DNA of 34,973 bases from Flavobacteriaceae bacterium (GCA_002862805.1 PKEA01000091.1:1-34973); one strand, 5' to 3'; positions 15,217-25,756 are shown, counted from the stretch's first letter. A program made the numbers and translations. Notes: a model not told the origin generated them from the letters alone.

Positions 15217-16395
15217 ATGAAAACCATAAAAATACTTTTTTTTAGTTTGTTCTTATTTGCAAATTATGCTAATTCTCAAACTTTTATTCAAGCTTATGCT
15301 GATATTGCAAATCAAGTATCTCAAGCAAATGTTACAGCCGATTTAACAGAGTTTGAAGCTCTTGGTGTTAAACGTAGAGGAACTACTGCTTTAGATAATA
15401 CTTTAAACTGGTTGAAAAATAAGTATACTTCTTATGGATATACAGCAGGGCAGATGACTGAAGATTCTTTTACAAATGGCTCTTTTACTTGTAAAAATTT
15501 AATTGTTACTAAGATAGGAACTGTTTATCCTAATAAATACGTTATCATTTGCGGACATTATGATTCTGTTGTTGGAACAGGGACTAATGATAATGGGAGT
15601 GGAGTAGCTTGTATTTTAGAGGCGGCTCGTTTACTTCAAAATGTTCCAACAGAATATTCTATAAAATTCATTAATTTTAGTGGAGAAGAAGATGGATTAA
15701 TTGGTAGTCAACATTATGTGAGTTCGGTTGTAAATGGAACAAACCCTAAATTAGATATAAAATTGGTTTTTAACCTTGATGAAGTTGGAGGTGTTGCAGG
15801 AATGACTAATAATACCATTACTTGTGAACGAGATACGTCATCTCCAACAACAAATAATGCATTATCAACTACTTATACTAATGAATTGATAACATGTGTT
15901 GGTTTATATTCTCCTTTAAATACATTTTTATCTTATGCTTATGCATCAGATTATATGCCGTTTCAATCGAATAATGAAATCATTACTGGTTTTTTTGAAA
16001 CGAACGAAACATCACATAAACATTCAGCAACCGATTTGTTAGTAAATATGGATCCGGTTTATAATTATAATGTTGCTAAGGCAACTACCGGAGCAATGTT
16101 GCATTTTGCAGTTGCATCAACTGCATTAAGTGAAAATAGTTATAATGAAGATTTTCAAGTTAGTTTTTTTCCAAATCCAGCAAGTGATTTTTTAAATATC
16201 AACTTTGGTACCTTAAATGATTCTAATTATACTTTTAGTATTGTTGATATTAATGGAAAAAAAGTTTTAGAAAGAAAAATAAACAATCCTAGTTTATTAG
16301 AAAAAATAGATTTAAGCCAATTTCAATCGGGTGTTTATTTAGTTGCTTTAGAAACTAATAGTAAAGTGATTAGAAGAAAAATTGTTATACAGTAA
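15217..16395 (+). CDS. Secreted M28-family zinc peptidase with T9SS sorting tail
   Basis: A 392-residue exported metallopeptidase, probably an aminopeptidase using two zinc ions. Residues 1-20 form the signal peptide (NSQ). The M28 ligand set is complete: His114 and Asp116 (CGHYDS), bridging Asp125 (TNDNGSG), Glu157-Glu158 (FSGEED), Asp188 (LDEVGG) and His269 (HKHSATD). Residues from about 313 form a type IX secretion sorting domain: SFFPNPASDFLNI, a short beta-sandwich, and a terminal VYLVALETNSKVIRRKIVIQ. The protein should therefore cross the outer membrane and be released or held at the surface. The gene is alone on the plus strand. A role in peptide scavenging is likely. Confidence 0.95.
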   Translation: MKTIKILFFSLFLFANYANSQTFIQAYADIANQVSQANVTADLTEFEALGVKRRGTTALDNTLNWLKNKYTSYGYTAGQMTEDSFTNGSFTCKNLIVTKIGTVYPNKYVIICGHYDSVVGTGTNDNGSGVACILEAARLLQNVPTEYSIKFINFSGEEDGLIGSQHYVSSVVNGTNPKLDIKLVFNLDEVGGVAGMTNNTITCERDTSSPTTNNALSTTYTNELITCVGLYSPLNTFLSYAYASDYMPFQSNNEIITGFFETNETSHKHSATDLLVNMDPVYNYNVAKATTGAMLHFAVASTALSENSYNEDFQVSFFPNPASDFLNINFGTLNDSNYTFSIVDINGKKVLERKINNPSLLEKIDLSQFQSGVYLVALETNSKVIRRKIVIQ

Positions 16396-16450
16396 TTTTT
16401 TTTGAAATCGGCATAATTATTGTAAGAATAGCTTTAAAAACTTTTATGTT

Positions 16451-16834
16451 ATGAAATATTTTCTATTCTTGTTTTTTGCTTTTTCAACTATTTATGCTCA
16501 AGATTATGCTGGAGTTTATACTAAAAATATAACTACTGATACTGGAGTTGTTATTGATTACAAATTGAATTTAGCTTCTGATGGAACTTATGAGGTTTCT
16601 GTTTTTAGAAATTTGGGACAAAGTATAAGTGTTAATGAAAATTTTTACGGTAACGGAAATTGGAAGGTAGTTAACAAATTGATAGTTTTTTCTTGCGAAG
16701 AATTAGCAGATAAAAATTTCATCAATCTTAATAAAACAACTTCAAGATTTGATGCAAAAAAGAAAAAAGAATTACGTTTTTTTAATTGTCCATCACTTTG
16801 GTTTAAAAATGTAACTTTAGAAAAAGTGAATTAA
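16451..16834 (+). CDS. Small secreted protein of unknown function
   Basis: A 127-residue exported protein with a signal peptide (residues 1-16, YAQ). The mature part appears beta-rich (AGVYTKNITTDTGVVIDYKLNL, DGTYEVSVFRNLG), resembling small lipocalin-like or META-type domains in length, but no family can be named. Two cysteines (in FSCEEL and FNCPSL) could form a disulfide. It is 55 bases after the peptidase. Its stop overlaps the stop of the thiamine pyrophosphokinase gene on the other strand (TTAA), with no hairpin between them. Confidence 0.7.
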   Translation: MKYFLFLFFAFSTIYAQDYAGVYTKNITTDTGVVIDYKLNLASDGTYEVSVFRNLGQSISVNENFYGNGNWKVVNKLIVFSCEELADKNFINLNKTTSRFDAKKKKELRFFNCPSLWFKNVTLEKVN

Positions 16835-17493
16835 TCCCAACATTCCATAAGTAATAAATTACCTTTTAAATGTTCGATGGTAACAATACCATCTTCGGCA
16901 ACATGATTACTGCTACCGGTTCTAATACCGATAGACAACGTGTCATTATGTAAAGGATAAAATAAGTTTTTAGAATGAATTCCGCTTACTTCTCCAATAG
17001 GAATTAAGGATATAATTGAATCTTTTGTATACCATTTTTCGAACTTATTTGGCAACAAAAATATCTTAGAATGATCGTCTAAAATTACAATTTTAAGATT
17101 TTCTCTAAATCGAACAATATTGGTAATATTCGTTATGGTATGATCGGCACGTTTTCCGGTTGCCCAAATTACATTTGCTGCTTTATGTCCTTTTTCAATT
17201 AAATATTCAAATGCTTTTTCTAAATCGGTTTTGTCCTGGTTTGGCGTGTGTACGATTTCAATAGGATATTGACTTTCTTTATAATATTCGGCATCAAAAC
17301 CTCTGTCGAAATCACCTAAAAGAACATCTATTTTTATTCCCAATTCTAAAACACGTTCAATGGCCGAATCTAAAACGATTACAAGTGGAGACCATTCTAA
17401 TAGTTGGCCTAAAAGTTCTTCATTACAAGCAGCTCCATTAGCTATAATTAAAGCCGGTTCTTGATCGTCTCGAACAATATGGTGTGATGACAT
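16831..17493 (-). CDS. Thiamine pyrophosphokinase
   Basis: Transfers pyrophosphate from ATP to thiamine to give thiamine diphosphate. The 220-residue cytoplasmic protein shows the substrate and Mg/ATP motifs: GDFDR (60-64), NQDKTDLEKA (85-94, the conserved Gln-Asp-Lys-Thr-Asp) and ATGKRADHTI (the family Gly-x-Arg-x-Asp-His). A later beta domain (GIRTGSSNHVAEDG) corresponds to the thiamine-binding part. It runs opposite to the small secreted gene and is separated by 33 bases from the DUF4249 gene. No TPP riboswitch is visible upstream. Confidence 0.93.
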   Translation of the reverse strand: MSSHHIVRDDQEPALIIANGAACNEELLGQLLEWSPLVIVLDSAIERVLELGIKIDVLLGDFDRGFDAEYYKESQYPIEIVHTPNQDKTDLEKAFEYLIEKGHKAANVIWATGKRADHTITNITNIVRFRENLKIVILDDHSKIFLLPNKFEKWYTKDSIISLIPIGEVSGIHSKNLFYPLHNDTLSIGIRTGSSNHVAEDGIVTIEHLKGNLLLMECWD

Positions 17494-17526
17494 TTTTAGA
17501 TTTTTGAACTACGAATTTAAAAATAA

Positions 17527-18363
17527 TTATTGAACTGTATACGTCATCGTATCTATTTCTGACAATCTAAAGAACCCAAGTGCATAATTGTCAAAATTAG
17601 TTTGATTAACGATGTTTCCTCTTACAGTTGCTGGTGGCGCTTGGAATGGGCCACCGCTGTTTCCTGCAACACCAAGTAATACGTTCATATAGTTATAATA
17701 TCGTTCAGAAATACCATGAAGTGTAAAAGTTAAATCATCAGCGACTTCTAAATCTTCGTTAAAATAAAGCCCAAACATTTGATTTCCTTGAAAGAATTCA
17801 TCATCAACCACATCATATTCAGGAAGGTTTAAAAATGAAGGATTAAATTGGATAAGGTAGAAATTATCTACTAATCCATCGTCCTGAAAAAGGAATTTAA
17901 CTTCAATTTCATCGCCAGTAAAGCCTCCTTCATCATTTTGTTCAACAGAATCTATTGTTGGTGATGGTATTAAGTTTTCAGTAGCTAAATACGTTTGTCC
18001 GTCATGAATAACAGTTAAAACATAAGTTTCATTTAAAACCGGATTAAAATTAGTACAAATGTAGTTTCCGGTTCCAATATCTTCGTTAAAATCATATTGT
18101 ATTAAATTACTATCTGTAATAAAAACTATTGCACCCGAAACTGTAGGAATTGTGTTTTCAAAATAACCTGTTGTGGTTGATAGTTTAATAGTTTGTTCGT
18201 CACCCAAAGTTCCTTTTTGCCACTTTATTGATGCGTCAATTACAAGTTTTGGGGCAGCTGTATTTAAATCTACATCCACAACATCCTCACAAGAAATTAA
18301 ACCAATTGATGATAGTACTATTGAGATTATAAGTAGCGTTGTTTTTAATATAATTTTCATCAT
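17527..18363 (-). CDS. DUF4249-family lipoprotein, partner of a TonB receptor
   Basis: A 278-residue lipoprotein (Cys25 in GLISCED, or Cys24 if the second Met is the start). The start of the mature part, DVVDVDLNTAAPKLVIDASI, is the hallmark of DUF4249. Further beta-rich repeats follow, as in an immunoglobulin-like or transthyretin-like domain with SGAIVFITDSN and NETYVLTVIHDGQTY. Family members are nearly always placed after a TonB-dependent receptor, here the gene at 18368 with 4 bases between. It probably serves as the receptor's surface or periplasmic partner, much as SusD does for SusC, but the substrate is unknown. Confidence 0.9.
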   Translation of the reverse strand: MMKIILKTTLLIISIVLSSIGLISCEDVVDVDLNTAAPKLVIDASIKWQKGTLGDEQTIKLSTTTGYFENTIPTVSGAIVFITDSNLIQYDFNEDIGTGNYICTNFNPVLNETYVLTVIHDGQTYLATENLIPSPTIDSVEQNDEGGFTGDEIEVKFLFQDDGLVDNFYLIQFNPSFLNLPEYDVVDDEFFQGNQMFGLYFNEDLEVADDLTFTLHGISERYYNYMNVLLGVAGNSGGPFQAPPATVRGNIVNQTNFDNYALGFFRLSEIDTMTYTVQ

Positions 18364-18367
18364 GATT

Positions 18368-20746
18368 CTAAAATTTAAAATTATAAGTTGCGCTAGGAAC
18401 TATTCCAAAAATAGATAATCTTACAGCTTCATTATTACCAGAATCTTGGTTTTGTCTAAAACTGATAGATGCTGCATTTTTTCGGCTATAAACATTATAA
18501 ATACTAAAAACCCATTCACCATACCATTTTCTATTCTTATTTTTATTAGGAACTAAAGTGGCAGAAATATCAAGTCTATGATAGGTGGGTAGTCTGTTCT
18601 CGTTTCTTAATCCATAACTTGGCACAGAAATATCTTGATATACATATTGACCGTTTGGATAAGTTACAGGTTGTCCGCTTTGCAGTGAAAAAATAGAACC
18701 AAAACTCCATTTTTCATTCAATTGATACATTCCGGTAACAGAAAGATTATGTAATTTGTCCCAACCGGTTTTGTACCATTCGCCGTTATTAATTCCGGTT
18801 TCGTTGGCATTTCTTCCTGGGGTTTGTTGTTCAGACCTTGAAAGAGTGTAAGAAACCCAGCCGTTTAATTTTCCTTCATTTTTTTTGGCTAAAATTTCTA
18901 AACCATAGGCTCTAGCTTTTCCATTTAAAACGACTTGTTCAATTGCTTCATTTGCAATTAAATCGGCACCGTCAATATAATCTAATCTATTTTGAATTTC
19001 TTTGTAAAAAGATTCAACCTCAAGTGTGTATTTTCCATTTTTAAAGTTTTTGAAATAACCAATGGCATATTGATCTAAAAGTTGCGGTTTTAAATAGTTG
19101 TCACTTGGAGCCCAAACATCAAGAGGAGTAGGAGATTGCGTGTTTGAAATTAGATGAAGATATTGCGACATTCTATTATAACTGGCTTTAATTGCGACAT
19201 CATCATTTATAGCATATGAGATTGCAACTCTTGGTTCAAAATTACCAAAATTAGCTATGGTTTCGTTTCTGCCATATGATTTAGTTCCGGTAGGAGTTGC
19301 TTTCTCATAAATTTGTAATTCCTGATTAAATGTTACAGCTTCATTGTTTAAATAGGTGTTGATTTCTTGTTTTCCTAAACGGTAAAACGAACTGTATCTT
19401 AGTCCGTAGTTTACGGAAATTTTTTCGCTTAATGTTTGTTCAATATCAATATAAACGGCTGGTTCAAAAGCATATTTTTTATCCAATTGATCTGGATTTA
19501 TTCCTGATGACGAGTCTGTTGGTTCAATTTTTCCAGGATTAAAGTCATAATAAACAGTGTTTAATCCAAAATTCAACTTAGTTTTATCGTTTAAATAATA
19601 CTTAAAATCATATTTAAAGTTGTAATTTTTAATACCGCTATCCCAATTGAAACCAATAAAGTCTAATTTTAATCCGTAATAATAATCGCTGTAAATTAGT
19701 GAAGCATTTGAAAATAATTTATCTGAAAAAAGATGATTCCAACGTAAGTTTAAAACACTATTTCCATAAGTGTTTACAAAACTATTATTTAAGCTAAATA
19801 CGTCTCTGCCAAAATACCCTGAAAAATATAAACTATTATTATCATTTATATTATAGCTCAGTTTAGTATTTAAGTCATAAAAATAAGCGGAGTTCTTATT
19901 GTCAGTAAGTTTTAAAAATAAGTGTGCGTAAGAGCTTCTTCCGGCAACTAAAAAGGAAGCTTTATCTTTTACAATTGGTCCTTCGGCTAATAATCTTGAA
20001 GAAATTAATCCAATTCCACCACTTAGATTAAAATTATTACTATTTCCCTCTTTTTGATAAATGTCTAATACTGAAGCTACCCTTCCTCCATAACGAGCAG
20101 GAATACCTCCTTTATATAATTTCAAATCTTTAATGGCATCAGCATTAAAAACAGAAAAGAAACCAAATAAATGCGAAGAATTGTAAATAGTAGCTTCATC
20201 TAATAAAATTAAATTTTGATCTGCCGCGCCACCTCTCACATTAAATCCTGACTGACCTTCACCTGCATTTGTAACGCCAGGTAAAGTTAAAATTGATTTT
20301 ATGATGTCAACTTCTCCAAGAATTGCGGGCATTTTTTTTATGGTCGAAATTGCAAGTTTGTTGGTGCTAAATTCTGCTTTTTTTATGTTCAATTTGTTTG
20401 GTTTATCAGTAACTACGATTTCGTTTAACTGTAAACTTTCTTCAGTTAGTTTATAATTTTTCTTTAAATTTGAATTTAGAATAATTTCTTCTGTAATTTC
20501 AGAAAATCCTAAATAACTAACCGTAATTTGATATGTTCCTTTAGGAAGAGTTAACGAATAAAATCCATATTCATTTGTAGATGTTCCTGTTTCTAAATTT
20601 TTTATATAAACCGTAACTCCAAAAAGTGTTTCGTTATTTTTTGTATCAGAAATAGAGCCGCTAATTGTAAACTTTTCTTGAGAATAAGAAAAATTTATAA
20701 AAAATGAGAAGGCAATTATATAAAGATATTTAATAATTTTATTCAT
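18368..20746 (-). CDS. TonB-dependent receptor with carboxypeptidase-like N-domain
   Basis: Outer-membrane 22-strand-type receptor of 792 residues. It has a signal peptide (1-23), a carboxypeptidase-like regulatory domain (about 25-105, FTISGSISDTKNNETLFGVTV), then a plug (about 125-230, with the typical GEGQSGFNVRGGAADQNLILL and PARYGGRVASVLDI). The beta-barrel runs to the C-terminal Phe (ATYNFKF). A GNGPP-like loop is replaced by GRVAS. There is no FecR or sigma factor nearby. The pair with the DUF4249 lipoprotein suggests uptake of an unknown ligand, possibly a metal or a small organic compound. Confidence 0.96.
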   Translation of the reverse strand: MNKIIKYLYIIAFSFFINFSYSQEKFTISGSISDTKNNETLFGVTVYIKNLETGTSTNEYGFYSLTLPKGTYQITVSYLGFSEITEEIILNSNLKKNYKLTEESLQLNEIVVTDKPNKLNIKKAEFSTNKLAISTIKKMPAILGEVDIIKSILTLPGVTNAGEGQSGFNVRGGAADQNLILLDEATIYNSSHLFGFFSVFNADAIKDLKLYKGGIPARYGGRVASVLDIYQKEGNSNNFNLSGGIGLISSRLLAEGPIVKDKASFLVAGRSSYAHLFLKLTDNKNSAYFYDLNTKLSYNINDNNSLYFSGYFGRDVFSLNNSFVNTYGNSVLNLRWNHLFSDKLFSNASLIYSDYYYGLKLDFIGFNWDSGIKNYNFKYDFKYYLNDKTKLNFGLNTVYYDFNPGKIEPTDSSSGINPDQLDKKYAFEPAVYIDIEQTLSEKISVNYGLRYSSFYRLGKQEINTYLNNEAVTFNQELQIYEKATPTGTKSYGRNETIANFGNFEPRVAISYAINDDVAIKASYNRMSQYLHLISNTQSPTPLDVWAPSDNYLKPQLLDQYAIGYFKNFKNGKYTLEVESFYKEIQNRLDYIDGADLIANEAIEQVVLNGKARAYGLEILAKKNEGKLNGWVSYTLSRSEQQTPGRNANETGINNGEWYKTGWDKLHNLSVTGMYQLNEKWSFGSIFSLQSGQPVTYPNGQYVYQDISVPSYGLRNENRLPTYHRLDISATLVPNKNKNRKWYGEWVFSIYNVYSRKNAASISFRQNQDSGNNEAVRLSIFGIVPSATYNFKF

Positions 20747-20847
20747 GGTATACTATTTGTACTACAAAGTTGATGATTTTTTTTAAATTTAACTTATTAC
20801 ATTTGTTAATGTATGGTTAATATAAGTAAAGTATTATAGCTTTTATG

Positions 20848-20855
20848 TAGGTTTG
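20848..20855 (+). promoter_or_regulatory. Likely -7 box for the secreted protein at 20869 (TAGGTTTG)
   Basis: TAGGTTTG is an exact TAnnTTTG match, ending only 13 bases before the ATG, which gives a very short untranslated leader. No TTG was found at the usual -33 position. It lies in the 122-base divergent gap next to the TonB receptor gene. Confidence 0.4.
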
Positions 20856-20868
20856 TAAAAATAATGTA

Positions 20869-21561
20869 ATGAAAAAAATAATTTTAATTTCTTTTTTTTT
20901 AATGTTTTCGATGAGTATTTATGCTCAGTTTGACAAAAAAAACACGCCTTTAAAATTAGAATTAAAATCAAAAACGTCAGTTGATATTCCTAATGAATTT
21001 TCAAGTGATTTGCCTTCTCTTGATTTTAAGAGTAGCTTAGATACTAAAGATGATAACTATTTAAAAAAATACTCTATTTTAAATAAAAAAGAGGCTGCTA
21101 AAAGCATTTTTGAGAATGATAATAATTTTAAAAACCCTGGCGACGAAGTAAAAGATAAATTAAATAAAAAATTAACTGATAAACCTATTGATGAAAGCTT
21201 TAAAAGTGATCAATTTTTAGGTCAGTTTGATACAAAAAGCAAATATTTAAAAGTTGTTTGTAGAGATCATGAGTATCCTGATGGAGATAGAGTTAAAATT
21301 TTAGTTAATGATAAAGTTGAGGTTTCTAATATACTATTAGAAGCAGGTTCTAAAGAATATTATATTAATTTATCTGACGGATTTAATAAAATAGAGTTTG
21401 AAGCATTAAATCAGGGTTCGTCAGGTCCTAATACTGCGGCTTTTAGGGTTTATGATGATAAAGGAAATATTATTACATCAAATGAATGGAATTTAACAAC
21501 AGGTGTAAAAGCGAAAATAGTAATTGTTAATCAAGATGAAAGTAAAGACGAACAAGAATAA
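20869..21561 (+). CDS. Secreted protein with C-terminal beta module
   Basis: A 230-residue exported protein (signal peptide 1-20, IYAQ). A charged, Lys/Asp-rich middle (about 30-125, low complexity) leads to a C-terminal beta module at about 130-222. Its pattern includes VVCRDHEYPDGDRVKILVND, an LLEAGSKEYYINLSDGFNKIEFEAL stretch, SGPNTAAFRVYDD and a terminal TGVKAKIVIV. I recall the same Asp-Gly-Asp-x-Val...Asn...Pro-Asn-Thr-Ala pattern at the ends of several Bacteroidota secreted proteins, but I cannot name a family. It has no lipobox. A strong bidirectional terminator follows. Confidence 0.75.
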   Translation: MKKIILISFFLMFSMSIYAQFDKKNTPLKLELKSKTSVDIPNEFSSDLPSLDFKSSLDTKDDNYLKKYSILNKKEAAKSIFENDNNFKNPGDEVKDKLNKKLTDKPIDESFKSDQFLGQFDTKSKYLKVVCRDHEYPDGDRVKILVNDKVEVSNILLEAGSKEYYINLSDGFNKIEFEALNQGSSGPNTAAFRVYDDKGNIITSNEWNLTTGVKAKIVIVNQDESKDEQE

Positions 21562-21575
21562 ATTTATATTAAAAT

Positions 21576-21606
21576 AAAAAAGCTCCGAAGATTCGGAGCT
21601 TTTTTA
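21576..21606. terminator. Bidirectional terminator between converging genes
   Basis: The stem AGCTCCGA/TCGGAGCT closes an AGAT loop and is flanked by A-runs and T-runs (AAAAA before, TTTTT after), so it can end transcripts from both strands. It lies between the secreted protein gene (ends 21561) and the isocitrate dehydrogenase gene (ends 21621). Confidence 0.9.
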
Positions 21607-21620
21607 TTTTAGAATATTTT

Positions 21621-23858
<2,238 letters not shown>

Positions 23859-23883
23859 TTAATGTAAATTTTTTTAAGTCACG

Positions 23884-23891
23884 CAAATATA
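23884..23891 (-). promoter_or_regulatory. Likely -7 box for icd (TATATTTG)
   Basis: TATATTTG on the minus strand, an exact TAnnTTTG match, 40 bases before the icd ATG. A TTG lies 14 bases upstream of it, slightly closer than the usual -33 spacing. Confidence 0.55.
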
Positions 23892-24000
23892 AGAAATATT
23901 GAGCACAATTTTATGATAGCTTATCCCTTAATAACATGGAATTTAGAATTTGGTAATAGAAAAGATTTAAATTATTAAATATGTATTTTAAATGCCTTTT

Positions 24001-24039
24001 TTATATCAAAAAAAAAGCCTTAACATTGTTAAGGCTTTT
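24001..24039 (-). terminator. Rho-independent terminator after rplS
   Basis: Read on the minus strand, a 12-bp stem, AAAAGCCTTAAC/GTTAAGGCTTTT, with a 3-base loop is followed by a run of T. It begins 19 bases after the rplS stop. The perfect stem and long T-run make this one of the clearest terminators of the window. Confidence 0.93.
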
Positions 24040-24057
24040 AATTTTTTCAAGAAAGAA

Positions 24058-24414
24058 TTAGTTTTTATATCTTCTTTCTTTAATTTTTGCTTTTTTACCA
24101 GTAAGTTCTCTAAAGTAGAAAATACGAGCTCTACGAACTTTACCTCTTTGGTTTAATTCAATTTTTTGAATAGCTGGTAAGTTAATAGGGAAGATACGCT
24201 CAACTCCTATAGCACCTGACATTTTACGAATAGTAAAAGTTTCTGTTGCACCAGTACCTCTTCTTTGGATTACTACACCCTTAAAAAACTGAGTTCTTGT
24301 TTTTTCACCCTCTTTAATTTCGTAGTATACAGTGATTGTATCACCAGCTGCGAAAACAGGTAAGTCTTTTTTTTCTACGAATTCGCTATTTACGAAATCT
24401 ACTAAATTTGCCAT
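24058..24414 (-). CDS. rplS: Large-subunit ribosomal protein bL19
   Basis: Structural protein of the 50S subunit at the interface with the 30S subunit. The 118-residue length is normal. It has the family core from about 24 (GDTITVYYEIKEGEKTRTQF, then KGVVIQRRGTGATETFTIRKM), IGVERIFPINLPAIQKIEL, and the basic end GKVRRARIFYFRELTGKKAKIKERR. Genes for rimM or rpsP are not adjacent; only trmD is upstream, as in many bacteria. The ATG at 24414 is preceded by a 66-to-72-base leader with its own promoter. Expression is likely high. Confidence 0.98.
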   Translation of the reverse strand: MANLVDFVNSEFVEKKDLPVFAAGDTITVYYEIKEGEKTRTQFFKGVVIQRRGTGATETFTIRKMSGAIGVERIFPINLPAIQKIELNQRGKVRRARIFYFRELTGKKAKIKERRYKN

Positions 24415-24480
24415 AATATAAATATAACTATTTGATTTAGAGTAACATTCACGGTTATCGTCAGAGGTTAGTCCAAAACT
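24415..24480 (-). promoter_or_regulatory. Candidate structured 5' leader of rplS
   Basis: Directly downstream of the -7 box the minus-strand leader begins with a hairpin, UCCA-GUUU-UGGA. A second hairpin, UAAC-CGUGAAU-GUUA, follows; the rest is A/U-rich up to the ATG. Ribosomal protein leaders are often autogenous binding sites, and I believe bL19 leaders have been described in Flavobacteriia, but I cannot confirm that this one matches. Confidence 0.4.
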
Positions 24481-24485
24481 GGATG

Positions 24486-24493
24486 CAAAAGTA
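24486..24493 (-). promoter_or_regulatory. Likely -7 box for rplS (TACTTTTG)
   Basis: TACTTTTG on the minus strand is an exact TAnnTTTG match in the 133-base gap between trmD and rplS. Transcription would start near 24480, so rplS has a promoter separate from trmD. Confidence 0.55.
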
Positions 24494-24547
24494 AAAAATA
24501 AATGTGAATTAAAAATTAAAAATTACTTTTTTTTTAAATCATAGGGT

Positions 24548-25225
24548 TTACTCTTCTAACAAATCTGGTCTTCTGTTTTTTGTGTGTTCATATGCTTTTT
24601 GTTCGCGCCATTCTTCAATTTTAGGAAAATTTCCACTTAAGAGAATATCTGGAATTTTCCAACCTTTATATTCTGCAGGTCTTGTGTATATTGGAGGAGA
24701 AAGTAAATTGTCTTGAAAACTATCAGTTAATGCTGAAGTCTCATCGCTTAAAACACCAGGTATAAGTCTAATAATACTATCGCAAAGCACAGCAGCTCCA
24801 AGTTCACCACCAGAAAGAACGTAATCACCAATGGAAATTTCTTTTGTAATGAATTGATCACGAACTCTTTGGTCTACACCTTTATAATGTCCGCAAAGAA
24901 TGATGATGTTTTTTAACATGGACATACCGTTAGCCATACTTTGATTTAAGGTCTCTCCGTCTGGAGTCATGTAAATCACTTCATCATAGTTGCGTTCGCT
25001 TTTTAATTTCGAAATACAATCATCTATAGGTTGAATGCTCATAACCATTCCGGCACCACCGCCATATTGATAATCGTCTACACTTTTTTGTTTATTTGTA
25101 GTGTAATCTCTTAAATTGTGAAAATGAACTTCAACCAATCCTTTTTCGATAGCTCTTTTTAATATTGAAGCTTCAAACGGACTTTTAATTAGTTCTGGTA
25201 AAACGGTAATGATGTCAATGCGCAT
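24548..25225 (-). CDS. trmD: tRNA (guanine-N1-)-methyltransferase TrmD
   Basis: Methylates G37 of tRNAs reading CNN codons, using SAM bound in a trefoil knot, to prevent frameshifting. The start at 25225 ([12 protein letters not shown]) is chosen because it matches family N-termini; the open frame continues five codons further to 25240 but would begin beside the promoter. With this start it has 225 residues. Motifs: [49 protein letters not shown] and [12 protein letters not shown] (the knot). C-terminal domain ends with [20 protein letters not shown]. Upstream of rplS in the same direction, but both seem to have promoters. Confidence 0.98.
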   Translation of the reverse strand: MRIDIITVLPELIKSPFEASILKRAIEKGLVEVHFHNLRDYTTNKQKSVDDYQYGGGAGMVMSIQPIDDCISKLKSERNYDEVIYMTPDGETLNQSMANGMSMLKNIIILCGHYKGVDQRVRDQFITKEISIGDYVLSGGELGAAVLCDSIIRLIPGVLSDETSALTDSFQDNLLSPPIYTRPAEYKGWKIPDILLSGNFPKIEEWREQKAYEHTKNRRPDLLEE

Positions 25226-25254
25226 TTTTTCTTGTCTCAAAGTTTTTGAAGTTG

Positions 25255-25262
25255 CAAAGTTA
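25255..25262 (-). promoter_or_regulatory. Likely -7 box for trmD (TAACTTTG)
   Basis: TAACTTTG on the minus strand is an exact match to TAnnTTTG, ending 29 bases before the chosen ATG. It is the second of several AACTTTG copies here (AAACTTTG, TAACTTTG, then AAACTTTG nearer the gene). The position supports the shorter trmD start. Confidence 0.45.
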
Positions 25263-25285
25263 CAAAGTTTCTGTCAACAAAAATA

Positions 25286-25729
25286 TTAAACTCCAAATTG
25301 CTTTAAATGATGATCCATATGATTGTACATCAATTTGTCCCAATCTTCGTAAGTCATTTTTCCCCAAAAAGGATGATTCATTACCGTAATATTTTTTTGA
25401 CCGTCTTGTAATAATTGAATGTTTTTAATAAGTTCAGCTTTTGATTTATCTAAATCAACTGAATTTTTGACAATAAACTCAGGTGCAGTTGGACTGTTTT
25501 TTTTAAATTCTGAATTGAAAACTTTGTTTTTCATCATTTTTCCAACCCATTTCATTAAAAAATTGATTTTTAGTTCTTGTTTTCCAAAAGCTACGTTAGA
25601 GGTTAAAAGACAATGTTCGCACATTTGGTCAGCCGACATTTTTCCCCAGAGTGGTTTTGATTCTGAATTAATTTGGTTAATTCTATTAACAAGTTCTTGA
25701 TTATCATTTGAATTGTATATACTTTTCAT
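25286..25729 (-). CDS. DUF1569 (DinB-like) protein
   Basis: A 147-residue cytoplasmic, four-helix DinB/DUF1569-type protein. Such folds carry a three-histidine metal site, and candidates are visible: His39 in MCEHCL, His in MNHPFWGKMT, and the C-terminal cluster HMDHHLKQFGV. The sequence PLWGKMSADQMCEH also matches the start of that family. Members include thiol-dependent S-transferases, but many are of unknown function. It sits between the methyltransferase and trmD (27- and 60-base gaps) on the same strand. Confidence 0.8.
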   Translation of the reverse strand: MKSIYNSNDNQELVNRINQINSESKPLWGKMSADQMCEHCLLTSNVAFGKQELKINFLMKWVGKMMKNKVFNSEFKKNSPTAPEFIVKNSVDLDKSKAELIKNIQLLQDGQKNITVMNHPFWGKMTYEDWDKLMYNHMDHHLKQFGV

Positions 25730-25756
25730 AAGTTTCTATTATCTGAATTCTAACTT

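Noticed and set aside
16831..17520. Possible TPP riboswitch near thiamine pyrophosphokinase
   Set aside because: The 33-base gap upstream of its start is too short, and no THI-box pattern is seen.
25419..25700. Plus-strand open frame within the DUF1569 gene
   Set aside because: It is an antisense shadow, with no conserved features and no promoter-like context.
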